The notes beneath the pieces were generated by a model. That model was given only the letters and a program-made list of their open reading frames with translations. It did no database searches and was not told the origin of the DNA. Position numbers and translations under genes: made by a program. From Eggerthellaceae bacterium (GTDB lineage: Bacteria; Actinomycetota; Coriobacteriia; Coriobacteriales; Eggerthellaceae), in the NCBI GenBank assembly GCA_017434045.1, contig JAFRGA010000062.1, positions 1 through 64,000 of the forward strand: 64,000 nt of DNA. Direction: 5' to 3'. Positions 52,677 through 61,209 of the stretch are shown here, piece by piece; position 1 is the stretch's first letter, and each line of letters opens with the position of its first letter.

Positions 52677-54356
52677 ATGAAAGTTGTTATCGTAGGCGGA
52701 GTGGCAGGCGGAGCATCGGCGGCAACGCGATTGCGCAGGCTCGACGAGCAGGCAGAGATCGTTATGATTGAGCGCTCGGCGTACGTGTCGTACGCAAACT
52801 GCGGCCTGCCGTACTTCATCGGCGACGTCATCACGGATCGGGCAAAGCTCACCTTGCAGACGCCGGAGAGCTTCCGAACCCGCTTCAACGTGGATGCGCG
52901 CGTGAACCAGGAAGTTACGGCTATCGACCTCGCCGCCAAACAGGTCACGATCCTTAACCGCGCCGACGGCACGTCGTATGTTGAAAGCTACGACAAGCTC
53001 ATCCTCTCACCCGGCGCCAAGCCGGTCATACCCAATATCCCCATCGACGACAGCGACAAGCTGTTCACACTGCGCACCGTCGAGGACACGTTCGCGATCC
53101 ATGGTTACGTGCAGGCTCGCCAACCCAAAACGGCAGCGGTCATCGGCGGTGGGTTCATCGGTGTGGAAGTGGCCGAGAACCTGGCCGAGCGAGACATCGC
53201 CGTGACACTGTACCAGCGCCCGACACACGTCCTTCCCATCCTCGACGATGACATGGCCTCGTTCGTGCATGCCGAGATGACTGCCAAGGGCGTCGAATTG
53301 CGCCTGGGCGCAAACGTGAAAGCTATCTCGGATACGGGCGGGTCCATCGCAGTCGCAGACCAGGATGACGAGCGGGGTTTCGACATGGCAGTGCTCGCAA
53401 TCGGCGTGGCGCCCGAATCCACACTCGCCATACAGGCGGGCCTCGAAACGGGCGTCAAGGGCGCCATCGTCGTCGACGGGCACATGCGCACCTCCGACCC
53501 CGACATCTACGCCGTGGGCGATGCCGTGCAGGTAAAGCACTTCGTCACCGGCGCAGATGCGCACATCGCACTGGCAGGCCCGGCCAACAAGCAGGGCCGC
53601 ATCGCCGCCGACAACATCTGCGGCATTCCCTCTGTGTTCGACGGCTCGATGGGCTCGTCGGTGCTGAAGGTGTTCGACCTCACAGTGGCCGCCACGGGGC
53701 TTTCAGCGAAGAGCGCCTCGGCAGCCGGGCTCGATTTCGACTACGTGCTCCTCAGTCCGCCATCACATGCAACCTACTATCCCGGCTCCAACGTGATTCG
53801 CATGAAAGTGCTCTTCGAATGCGGTACGGGTCGCATCCTGGGCGCGCAGGCCATCGGCAAGGACGGCGTCGAGAAACGCATCGACGTCATCGCCACGGCA
53901 ATCCATGCGCACCTGGCCGGCCACGATTTGGCCGAGCTCGACCTTGCGTACGCCCCGCCCTTCTCATCGGCCAAAGACCCGGTGAACATGGCAGGCTTCA
54001 TGATTTCCAATATCGTAGACGACCTCGTCGAGCAGGTGCAGTGGGATCGTGCGCTTGCCCTTAAGGATGGAGAGATGCTGCTCGACGTGCGCACCCCGGC
54101 CGAACGCGGTCGCGGCTGCATCCCGGGAACGCTTCACATCCCCGTCGACGAGCTGCGCGAACGCATGAGCGAGCTACCACGTGATAAGCGCATCTTCGTG
54201 CACTGCCAATCGGGCGTGCGAAGCTACATCGCCTGCCGCATCCTATCGCAGAACGACTTTTCATGCGCCAACGTCGCCGGTGGCTGGGCATTCTACGCCA
54301 GCATCTACCAAAACAAGCTACAAGACGGTGCCGGCAAAGGCTCTTGCGGCCTGTAA
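52677..54356 (+). CDS. CoA-disulfide-reductase/rhodanese fusion
   Basis: A 559-residue flavoprotein. An FAD motif VIVGGVAGGASAATRLRR opens the protein, Cys42 in SYANCGLPYF is the single active cysteine of the family, and an NAD(P)H motif VIGGGFIGVEVAENLAE is central. The dimerisation domain ends near residue 455, and a rhodanese domain with Cys510 (FVHCQSGVRSY) follows. Such fusions reduce CoA persulfide, polysulfide or CoA disulfide. A CGL tail near the end adds one more Cys. AGAAAGGG precedes the start. Confidence 0.92.
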   Translation: MKVVIVGGVAGGASAATRLRRLDEQAEIVMIERSAYVSYANCGLPYFIGDVITDRAKLTLQTPESFRTRFNVDARVNQEVTAIDLAAKQVTILNRADGTSYVESYDKLILSPGAKPVIPNIPIDDSDKLFTLRTVEDTFAIHGYVQARQPKTAAVIGGGFIGVEVAENLAERDIAVTLYQRPTHVLPILDDDMASFVHAEMTAKGVELRLGANVKAISDTGGSIAVADQDDERGFDMAVLAIGVAPESTLAIQAGLETGVKGAIVVDGHMRTSDPDIYAVGDAVQVKHFVTGADAHIALAGPANKQGRIAADNICGIPSVFDGSMGSSVLKVFDLTVAATGLSAKSASAAGLDFDYVLLSPPSHATYYPGSNVIRMKVLFECGTGRILGAQAIGKDGVEKRIDVIATAIHAHLAGHDLAELDLAYAPPFSSAKDPVNMAGFMISNIVDDLVEQVQWDRALALKDGEMLLDVRTPAERGRGCIPGTLHIPVDELRERMSELPRDKRIFVHCQSGVRSYIACRILSQNDFSCANVAGGWAFYASIYQNKLQDGAGKGSCGL

Positions 54357-54359
54357 ATG

Positions 54360-54392
54360 AATGTGGAAAAGGGTCTGACCCTTTTCCACATT
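54360..54392. repeat. Palindromic repeat between convergent genes
   Basis: Perfect 16-bp arms (AATGTGGAAAAGGGTC) around a central T. It lies between the CoA-disulfide-reductase stop and the aldolase stop, overlapping the latter by two bases. Confidence 0.9.
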
Positions 54393-55296
54393 AATCCAAG
54401 AACGCCTCGTTTACGGTCAGGTTGTATGCGCGGGCAATGGCACGTAAATCGTCATCGGAAATTGTGTTGGCGAACTCACCTGAACCGCCGTTCATCATGA
54501 GCGCCTGACCGTGTATCGACGCGGCCTTCTGTATCGCATGCATGAGCCCGAACGCCGAGTCGAAATCTGGACCAGAGCAGAAAAGCCCGTGGTTCGCCCA
54601 GATAACCGCCTCGTATGTTTTCATGAGCTCGCTCGTGGCGCGCGCGAGATCAATTCCGCCAGGCACCATCGTTTCTGTAACGCCAACACCCGCTGGGAAC
54701 AACATGACGCATTCGGTCATGGCTTTCCAAAGCACACGGGTGATGGCGCGCGCATCTAGGGGCATGACCTTCGTCAGGGCAATCACGCTTTCGGGGTGCG
54801 CATGGTACAAAACACGACAAGCCCCTCCCGTCGCAGCCACGCGCACGCTATGGTTCATGACGTGGCTGGCGAACTCGCTTGTAGGCTTTCCGCCATCCTT
54901 TAAGCCCCACACAAGACGCCAGGCATCGCCGGCATTGTTGATCTGCACGATGCCGACGTTGAACGCAGGATCAAGCTGAACGTTTCGCATATAACGGCCT
55001 GCACCGGTCGTCACGAAGTATGCCCCGCGCAAATTGTCGGCTTGCACGCCCATGGCAACCCAGCTGCTGGGATTGTCGTAGAAGAACGGACGCGCCGCTT
55101 CCACTTCCGCCTCGGTCATGCGATACGTCAAGTTCCCTCCATTGCGCTCATGCCAGCCTTGCAGCCAGCCGTCATTGCACATCCGGATAAAACCTCGCAT
55201 AAATGCCTGGTTCTCCACGGCGACACCCGACACTGCGCCCTTAACGACCGAAGCGCCCTTGCCGATCATGTCCTGAGCACTGTCCAATACGCCCAT
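54391..55296 (-). CDS. Class II aldolase (rhamnulose-1-phosphate-aldolase-like)
   Basis: A 301-residue zinc aldolase of the RhaD/FucA type. The metal-binding His residues are in LYHAHPESV (two) and IWANHGLFC (one), and WHERNGGNLTYR is the phosphate-binding N-terminal motif. FFVTTGAGRYM-like YFVTTGAGRYMRN also fits RhaD. The start ATG 55296-55294 follows GGAGG. No rhamnose genes are nearby, so the true substrate is open. Confidence 0.85.
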   Translation of the reverse strand: MGVLDSAQDMIGKGASVVKGAVSGVAVENQAFMRGFIRMCNDGWLQGWHERNGGNLTYRMTEAEVEAARPFFYDNPSSWVAMGVQADNLRGAYFVTTGAGRYMRNVQLDPAFNVGIVQINNAGDAWRLVWGLKDGGKPTSEFASHVMNHSVRVAATGGACRVLYHAHPESVIALTKVMPLDARAITRVLWKAMTECVMLFPAGVGVTETMVPGGIDLARATSELMKTYEAVIWANHGLFCSGPDFDSAFGLMHAIQKAASIHGQALMMNGGSGEFANTISDDDLRAIARAYNLTVNEAFLD

Positions 55297-55409
55297 ATGC
55301 GCTCGCCTCCAACCTGTAGCAATTTGAATTACACGCTCAATGATAGGCAAGTCATGATGCTTTTCCCTCATCGTAAGACAACGGTTGACGGTTTTTCAAA
55401 AACGACCCT

Positions 55410-55455
55410 TGCATCGTCACATTTAATTGTATACAATTTAATTGTTAACAATTAA
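55410..55455 (+). promoter_or_regulatory. OhrR-type operator and promoter of the peroxidase gene
   Basis: TTGCAT (55410-55415) and TACAAT (55433-55438), 17 bp apart, form a promoter. Over the -10 box lie ATTGTATACAAT and the perfect 18-bp palindrome TTAATTGTTAACAATTAA. The repeated CAATTTAATTG/TTGTATACAA arrangement closely resembles known OhrR operators of Gram-positive bacteria. Confidence 0.7.
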
Positions 55456-55520
55456 TCAAGTGCGAGCAGCGGACGGATATGAAAACCCCGCCGACCACGC
55501 CCCGAAGAATGGAGGAGAAC

Positions 55521-56063
55521 ATGAGCATTTACGATTTCACCGCCACCAACCTCGACGGCACGGAAGCTTCCCTCGCGGATTACAAGGGCAAGGTGCTTCT
55601 CGTGGTGAACACGGCCACCGGCTGCGGCTTCACACCGCAATACGAGGACCTCGAGGCAATGTACGCCGAGTTCAAGGACCGGGGCTTCGAGATCCTGGAC
55701 TTCCCCTGCAACCAGTTCGCCGGCCAGGCGCCCGAGAGCGACGATGAGATTCACGAGTTTTGCACGCTGAAGTTCGGCACGGAGTTCCCCCAGTTCAAGA
55801 AGATCGACGTTAACGGCGAGACGGCGCACCCGCTGTTCGCGGAGCTCGCCACCCAGATGCCCTTCGAAGGCTTCGGCAAGGGCCTCAAGGCCAAGGCGCT
55901 CGAGAAATTCGCGAAGGCCAATAACAAGGCGTTCGGCGACAAGGCCTACATCATGTGGAACTTCACCAAGTTCCTCATCGACCGCGAGGGCAACCTGGTC
56001 GCGCGCTTCGAGCCCACCGTCGAGATGGACGAGGTCAAGGCCAAGGTAGCTGCAGCCCTCTAA
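55521..56063 (+). CDS. Glutathione-peroxidase-family thiol peroxidase
   Basis: A 180-residue GPx-family protein starting at ATG 55521 after GGAGGAG. The peroxidatic Cys is in NTATGCGFTPQYEDLE, with the partner motifs FPCNQFAGQ (Gln, second Cys) and WNFTKFLID (Trp, Asn). It uses Cys, not Sec. Bacterial members usually take electrons from thioredoxin and reduce organic peroxides. The downstream OhrR-like gene and the operator upstream support a peroxide-induced operon. Confidence 0.93.
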   Translation: MSIYDFTATNLDGTEASLADYKGKVLLVVNTATGCGFTPQYEDLEAMYAEFKDRGFEILDFPCNQFAGQAPESDDEIHEFCTLKFGTEFPQFKKIDVNGETAHPLFAELATQMPFEGFGKGLKAKALEKFAKANNKAFGDKAYIMWNFTKFLIDREGNLVARFEPTVEMDEVKAKVAAAL

Positions 56064-56112
56064 TTCAGGAACCCCGGCAAAGCTACTGTTTCAAGAAGAT
56101 TCACGATCGGTT

Positions 56113-56571
56113 ATGTACATGGATAAGACCGCAAACGAAGCGTTCGACCCGCTGAGCCTGGACAACCAGCTGTGCTTCGCGCTTTACGCCTGCTCGCACG
56201 AGGTGATGCGCCGCTACGCGCCGCTCCTCGCCGAGCTCGACCTGACCTACACGCAGTACATCGCCATGATGGCGTTGTGGGAATCGGAACCGCTATCGGT
56301 TAAGGAGCTCGGTGAGCGCTTGAAGCTGGATTCGGGCACCCTTACGCCGATGCTTAAGAAAATGGAGGCGAAGGGCCTCGTGAGCCGCTGCCGAGACGCC
56401 AAGGACGAACGTCGCCTCGTGGTATCGCTCACCGATGAGGGCCGTGGCCTGCGCGAATCGGCCCTTCGCGTGCCGCTGGAAATGAGCAAGTGCGTGGACT
56501 TAGAACCCTACGAAGCTCAGGAGCTGCATCGACTCCTACATAAGGTCCTCTCGAGCTTCGGAGATGCTTAA
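56113..56571 (+). CDS. OhrR-like MarR-family peroxide sensor
   Basis: A 152-residue winged-helix repressor. LDNQLCFALYACSHEVMRRY carries the redox Cys (residue 21) and following Tyr residues at the positions used by one-Cys OhrR proteins. The DNA-binding wing is in KELGERLKLDSGTLTPMLKK and DAKDERRLVVSLTDEG. It should release the operator at 55423-55455 when its Cys is oxidised. It follows the peroxidase gene by 49 bp. Confidence 0.9.
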   Translation: MYMDKTANEAFDPLSLDNQLCFALYACSHEVMRRYAPLLAELDLTYTQYIAMMALWESEPLSVKELGERLKLDSGTLTPMLKKMEAKGLVSRCRDAKDERRLVVSLTDEGRGLRESALRVPLEMSKCVDLEPYEAQELHRLLHKVLSSFGDA

Positions 56572-56696
56572 ATCATCTGGATGCGAAAAGGGACGAGAGC
56601 CCACTTGAATGGCCTGGAGCTGCAGCGTTTTCCGCGTATACTACAGTTCGTATCGATTATTGCTGCCTCTAGCAGAACGTGGGTGGGAGGTATCTC

Positions 56697-58121
56697 ATGA
56701 GCATCGTTTCGGCAATAGCAGTACCGCATCCGCCGCTTATCGTGCCGGCAGTTGGACGTGGGCAAGAAGAGCGTATCGGGGCAACCATCGACGCCTACGA
56801 GAAGGCGGCGCGACTCGTCATCGACTCGAAGCCCGAATGCCTGGTAATCACATCGCCGCACGCGCCGCTGTTCCGCGACGGCTTCCACATCACCACAGAC
56901 GCACAGCTTTTCGGAAGCATGGCACGCTTCAACGCACCTCAGGAGAACCTGACGGCATCTTGCGATGTGGAGCTCGCGGAGACAATCGTGGAGCGCGCGA
57001 ACGAGGCGGGCATTCCCGCAGTCGGCAGCGATCGGTACCGCGACGACATGGACCACGCAACCTACGTGCCGCTGTACTTCCTGCGCAAGGCTTACGAAAA
57101 TGCAGGTTTGAGCGTGGACGGCGCAATCCCCACACCCATCGTGCGTATCGGCCTTTCGGGCCTCTCCCCTGAAACGCACCGCGCGCTGGGAAAGGTCATC
57201 GCCGAGGCGGCAGACGTGCTCGGACGACGCATGGCGTTCATTGCAAGCGGCGACCTCTCCCATAAGCTGTTGCCCGACGGCCCTTACGGGTTCGCGCCCG
57301 AAGGACCCGTGTTCGACCAGAAAATCGGCACTATCTTCGAATCGGGCAACTTGGAAGGGCTCTTCGAGTTTGACGAGGCGTTCTGCGACGCCGCCGCAGA
57401 GTGCGGCCTGCGTTCCTTCCAAATCATGGCAGGAGCCCTCGATGGGCTCGATTGTGATGTTCAATTGCTTTCCAACGAGGGGCCGTTCGGCGTCGGCTAT
57501 GCCGTGGCGACCATCAAACCGACTGGTGTTTCACCGGATGAGGAGGCAGGCGCTTCCTTTGTCGGTAATTCCGAATGCGACGATGACGCCGACCCCTACG
57601 TGGCGCTCGCGCGTCTTTCGGTGGAAACCTATGTGAAGACGGGGCGCGCAGCCAAGCTTCCCGCCAATGTGCCTAGCGAGCTGTTGGAACAGCAGGCGGG
57701 CACCTTCGTCTCGCTGCACGAGCACGGCGAGCTGCGCGGCTGCATCGGCACGATTGCCGCCACGAAGTCCTCAGTTGCCGAGGAAATCTTGGCCAACGGC
57801 ATCTGCGCCTGCAGCCGTGACCCGCGATTCGACCCCGTCCGCCCTGAAGAACTCGATTACCTCGAGTACTCCGTTGACGTGCTCGGCGATGCAGAGCCTA
57901 TATCCTCCCCCACCCAACTCGACGTGAAACGCTACGGCGTCATCGTCACGAAGGACTGGAAACGCGGACTTCTCCTCCCCAACCTCGACGGCGTCGACAC
58001 CGTCGACTACCAGCTGGAAATCGCCAAGCGGAAAGCGGGCATCAGCCCCTACGACGACGATGTGGACCTCGAGCGCTTCGAGGTCGTGCGCCATACGCGT
58101 GGCGGGAGGCCCCGCAAATGA
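56697..58121 (+). CDS. AmmeMemoRadiSam protein: Memo/LigB + AMMECR1 fusion
   Basis: A 474-residue fusion starting at ATG 56697 after GGGAGG. Residues 1-265 are a class III extradiol-dioxygenase-like (LigB/Memo) domain with AVPHPPLIVPAVG, ITSPHAPLF, DDMDHATYVPLYFL and FIASGDLSHKL; the His residues could bind iron. Residues about 300-474 are an AMMECR1 domain with HEHGELRGCIGTI and SRDPRFDPV. These two domains plus a radical SAM protein define the AmmeMemoRadiSam system, conserved from bacteria to eukaryotes and with no agreed function. It overlaps the radical SAM gene by four bases. Confidence 0.9.
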   Translation: MSIVSAIAVPHPPLIVPAVGRGQEERIGATIDAYEKAARLVIDSKPECLVITSPHAPLFRDGFHITTDAQLFGSMARFNAPQENLTASCDVELAETIVERANEAGIPAVGSDRYRDDMDHATYVPLYFLRKAYENAGLSVDGAIPTPIVRIGLSGLSPETHRALGKVIAEAADVLGRRMAFIASGDLSHKLLPDGPYGFAPEGPVFDQKIGTIFESGNLEGLFEFDEAFCDAAAECGLRSFQIMAGALDGLDCDVQLLSNEGPFGVGYAVATIKPTGVSPDEEAGASFVGNSECDDDADPYVALARLSVETYVKTGRAAKLPANVPSELLEQQAGTFVSLHEHGELRGCIGTIAATKSSVAEEILANGICACSRDPRFDPVRPEELDYLEYSVDVLGDAEPISSPTQLDVKRYGVIVTKDWKRGLLLPNLDGVDTVDYQLEIAKRKAGISPYDDDVDLERFEVVRHTRGGRPRK

Positions 58122-58957
58122 GAACGTCCGCAACCTGCACCGCCTGCCCGCAAACCTGCATGGTCGAGGAAGGCCAGCTCGGCTATTGCCGGTCTCGCCG
58201 CTCCATCGATGGCAAGGTGAAACCCGAGGGATACGGGCGCATAACGTCGATTGCGCTCGACCCGATCGAGAAGAAGCCCCTCGCCCGCTATATGTCGGGC
58301 ACGACGGTGCTCTCGTTGGGAAGCTATGGATGCAACATGGATTGCCCTTTCTGCCAGAACGCCTCGATCGCGCATGCAGCTGCCGATGACATCGAATGGC
58401 GCACCATGCAACCGCAGGAAGTGGTCGACCTGGCCTTGGAATTGCGCGACCGCCGATGCGTCGGCATCGCCTACACCTATAACGAACCCCTTGTGAACTG
58501 GGAGTTCCTCCGCGATACCAGTGAACTTGCACATGAGGCGGGCCTTGTGAACGTGGTCGTCTCGAATGGCATGGCCACCACGCGCACGCTCTCGAAAGTC
58601 GCAAAGCTCATCGACGCCGCCAACATCGACCTCAAGTGTTTCACCGAGCAAGGGTACCTTCGGCTCGGCGGGAACCTGCGGGCCGTCCAGTACACCATAA
58701 GCCGCCTCGCAGAGCTTCCCACCTGCCACCTCGAGGTGACCACGCTCGTGGTGCCCGGCCTCTCCGACGACGAGGAGCAAATCGATGCAATGACCAGCTG
58801 GCTCGCCTCGCTTGACCCGAGCATCCCCTATCACCTCACGCGCTTCTTCCCACGGCACCGCATGGCAAAGGCGCAGCCCACGCCCATCGACACGCTCTAC
58901 CGACTCGCCGATGTGGCATCGCGCCATCTCGACGACGTGATGCTCGGGAACGTTTAG
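58118..58957 (+). CDS. AmmeMemoRadiSam radical SAM enzyme
   Basis: A 279-residue radical SAM protein. The cluster motif is GCNMDCPFC (Cys72, Cys76, Cys79), and an N-terminal set of four Cys (7, 10, 14, 24) could bind a metal. YTYNEPLVNWEFL and IDLKCFTEQGYLRLGG fit the AmrS/PflA-related group. Its ATG overlaps the stop of the previous gene (ATGA), so the two are co-translated and very likely work together. Confidence 0.92.
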   Translation: MRTSATCTACPQTCMVEEGQLGYCRSRRSIDGKVKPEGYGRITSIALDPIEKKPLARYMSGTTVLSLGSYGCNMDCPFCQNASIAHAAADDIEWRTMQPQEVVDLALELRDRRCVGIAYTYNEPLVNWEFLRDTSELAHEAGLVNVVVSNGMATTRTLSKVAKLIDAANIDLKCFTEQGYLRLGGNLRAVQYTISRLAELPTCHLEVTTLVVPGLSDDEEQIDAMTSWLASLDPSIPYHLTRFFPRHRMAKAQPTPIDTLYRLADVASRHLDDVMLGNV

Positions 58958-58988
58958 CAACGCCCATCTCCGCATTGCCAATAAATGT

Positions 58989-59181
58989 GTGGCCGGGACC
59001 ACTCCGACAGGCCCTCTGAGCGCCCTCCGGACAACCGCGCGCATAGGAAAGCGGCAATGCACGCGGCCGCCGCGGACTACGAGGCGCACGGCCAGTTGGT
59101 CGGCTCCAATCGCCGCTTTCTGTTAGCGCGGTTGGAAGGAGGAGTAAGCGCGAAGCGGCCTGGAGGGGTGGTCCCGGCCAC
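58989..59181. repeat. Inverted-repeat-bounded element A
   Basis: Perfect 14-bp arms GTGGCCGGGACCAC at 58989-59002 and 59168-59181 bound 193 bp of GC-rich non-coding DNA. AATAAA-like bases extend the symmetry outwards on both sides. The size and form suggest a small non-autonomous mobile element or a large hairpin. Confidence 0.65.
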
Positions 59182-59198
59182 GTATGTTTGCTTTATTG

Positions 59199-59366
59199 AG
59201 GTCGCCCCGAGGAACCCCTCCGCTTAAGCGCGGGCTAACCGCTCCGGCGCTCCGGCGCGGCAGCTGCGGAACTCGCCGCCTTCGGCGGCTCAGACAGTCC
59301 TCGCTCCCGCCGCGCCTGCGCTTGTCGCAGCCCGCGAATCAGCGTCGGAGTCCCTCGGGGCGACCT
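59199..59366. repeat. Inverted-repeat-bounded element B
   Basis: Perfect 14-bp arms AGGTCGCCCCGAGG at 59199-59212 and 59353-59366 bound 168 bp. The inner ends (CCTCCGCTTAAG, GCGGGC, AACCGCTCC; TGCGCTTGTCGCAG, CAGCGTCGG) match the element at 15649-15737, while the middle, with a CCGCCTTCGGCGG hairpin, is extra. It lies in tandem with element A. Confidence 0.65.
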
Positions 59367-59400
59367 AAAGAGATTGCCACAGAATACTTTCTGCAAAGGC

Positions 59401-60021
59401 TTAGCGGACGAAGTTGGTGAAGATCCCAGGTTCACGCTCGGGCAAGCCGAACTGCTCGCGGCCGAGCTGGATGCTCTTCATCAGGAACACCATGTTGCGC
59501 GCAAGCGTGCGCATCTGCTGCATGCCCTCGGCATCTTCCGAAGACTGGCCCGGAGCGGCTCCATGGACGCCGTTCCAGTACTGCCCCGAGGCGATGGGCA
59601 TCCCCGAGATGCCGAAGTACTTGTTGAGCTCGTCCCATGTTGCCGTGATACCCCCGCGACGTGCGCACGCAACCGACGCACCCACCTTCATGGCCTTGTC
59701 GAACGATGAGCTGTAGAACAAGCGGTCGAGCAAGCTGATAAGCGTGCCGTTAGCCGACGCGTAGTACACCGGGCTCGCCAGTACCAGACCGTCCGCCTGC
59801 TCGAGCTTCGCGGCGACCTCGTTGACGATGTCGTCATCGAAGACGCATTTGCCGAGCTTGCCACAGCCGCCACAGGCGACGCATCCGCGTATGATCTCCT
59901 TGCCGACGTTGAGGCACTCGACCTCGATGCCTTCGGCTTCGAAAATCGCCTTCATCTCGTCAAGGGCTCCCTGGGTGTTCCCGTCCTTGCGCGGGCTGCC
60001 GTTAATCATCAGAACCTTCAT
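59401..60021 (-). CDS. Iron-sulfur flavoprotein / NAD(P)H-dependent oxidoreductase
   Basis: A 206-residue flavodoxin-fold protein. MINGSPRKDGNTQGALDE is the FMN phosphate loop, and a compact Cys motif CVACGGCGKLGKC (C-x2-C-x2-C-x4-C) marks the iron-sulfur flavoprotein group, with SPVYYASANGTLISLLDRL following. The start ATG 60021-60019 follows GAGAGGA. It passes electrons in the cytoplasm; donor and acceptor are unknown. Confidence 0.88.
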   Translation of the reverse strand: MKVLMINGSPRKDGNTQGALDEMKAIFEAEGIEVECLNVGKEIIRGCVACGGCGKLGKCVFDDDIVNEVAAKLEQADGLVLASPVYYASANGTLISLLDRLFYSSSFDKAMKVGASVACARRGGITATWDELNKYFGISGMPIASGQYWNGVHGAAPGQSSEDAEGMQQMRTLARNMVFLMKSIQLGREQFGLPEREPGIFTNFVR

Positions 60022-60234
60022 CTGGGTATCCTCTCTCTCAATGCTCGCTTGGAGTATTGTCCCACAAAGCTGACCGGTTCGGATTGGTTCGCGCGGATGT
60101 CGACCCGATTTCGTCATCCATGATTCGAAAGATGCGCATTTCCAACAATGGAGTGGCTTACGGAACGGCGCTCGTCCATAATGGAACACAAGGTTCTTTC
60201 CCTATCACGTCAAGCACAAGTTAGGAGATGCCGA

Positions 60235-61104
60235 ATGAAGCTCAGCGACTGCCGATACGACGGACAATCCAAGTTCAAGCTTTCAGATTACCCCACCTCA
60301 GCGAAGATGGACAAGAAGCTCAAAACGGAGTACGCGGAGCTCACCGCGAAGAATACCCAGCTGATGTCCGAGCTGCAGGAAAAGCTCTACGCAGACGGGC
60401 GCGAGGGCGTCGTCATCATGCTCCAGGCGATGGACGCCGCCGGCAAGGACTCCACGATCAAGCACGTCATGAGCGGCGTGAACCCGCAGGGCGTCTCGGT
60501 CTACAGCTTCAAGACGCCCTCGAAGGAGGAGCTCGCGCACGATTACCTCTGGCGTGCCGTCAAGAACCTTCCGGAACGCGGTAAAATCGCCATCTTCAAC
60601 CGCTCCTATTACGAAGACGTGCTCGTCGTGCGCGTGAAAGACCTGCGCAAGACGTACGCCATGCCCAAACGTTGCCTCGAGATGCCCGAAGACGAGTTCT
60701 TCGACATGCGCTATCGCCAGATCCGCGACTTCGAGGAGTTCGTTTACGAAAACGGCTACCGCCTGTTGAAGATATTCCTGAACGTCAGCCTCGAAGAACA
60801 GAAGGAGCGCTTCATCGCCCGCATCGACGATCCCGCCAAGAACTGGAAGTTCTCGGCGAGCGACCTGGACGACCGTGCCCTCTGGCCCCAGTACATGGAC
60901 GCCTTCGAGCATGCCATCGGCAAGACGAGCTCGCCTCATGCGCCTTGGTACGTCATCCCCGCCGATCAGAAGTGGTACGCCCGCTGGCTGGTGAGCGAAG
61001 CCGTTGTGAGCGTGCTGAAGGATTGCGACCCGCAGTTCCCCACCGTGTCCGAGGAGGCGCTTGCGGAAATGGCAGCTTGCCGCGAGAAGCTCGCCAATTC
61101 ATAA
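60235..61104 (+). CDS. ppk2: Polyphosphate kinase 2
   Basis: A 289-residue PPK2-family kinase. Walker A is AMDAAGKDSTIKHV, Walker B lies in IAIFNRSYYEDVLVVRV, and the lid and Arg/Lys-rich region include RYRQIRDFEEF and PAKNWKFSASDLDDRALWPQ. It phosphorylates nucleotides from polyphosphate. The exact class (NDP or NMP) cannot be settled. TTAGGAG precedes ATG 60235. Confidence 0.92.
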   Translation: MKLSDCRYDGQSKFKLSDYPTSAKMDKKLKTEYAELTAKNTQLMSELQEKLYADGREGVVIMLQAMDAAGKDSTIKHVMSGVNPQGVSVYSFKTPSKEELAHDYLWRAVKNLPERGKIAIFNRSYYEDVLVVRVKDLRKTYAMPKRCLEMPEDEFFDMRYRQIRDFEEFVYENGYRLLKIFLNVSLEEQKERFIARIDDPAKNWKFSASDLDDRALWPQYMDAFEHAIGKTSSPHAPWYVIPADQKWYARWLVSEAVVSVLKDCDPQFPTVSEEALAEMAACREKLANS

Positions 61105-61209
61105 CGCGTATTCGACATTGCAGTTTAGGGCGGGCTTGAAGGGCTTCCCTTCCGGCCCGCTCCCCCAACGGTTCATGTTCTTTGCAAGATCAACGGAATG
61201 GAGCAGGTA

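Noticed and set aside
55521-56063. Possible selenocysteine glutathione peroxidase.
   Set aside because: The active-site codon is TGC (Cys) and no in-frame TGA is present.
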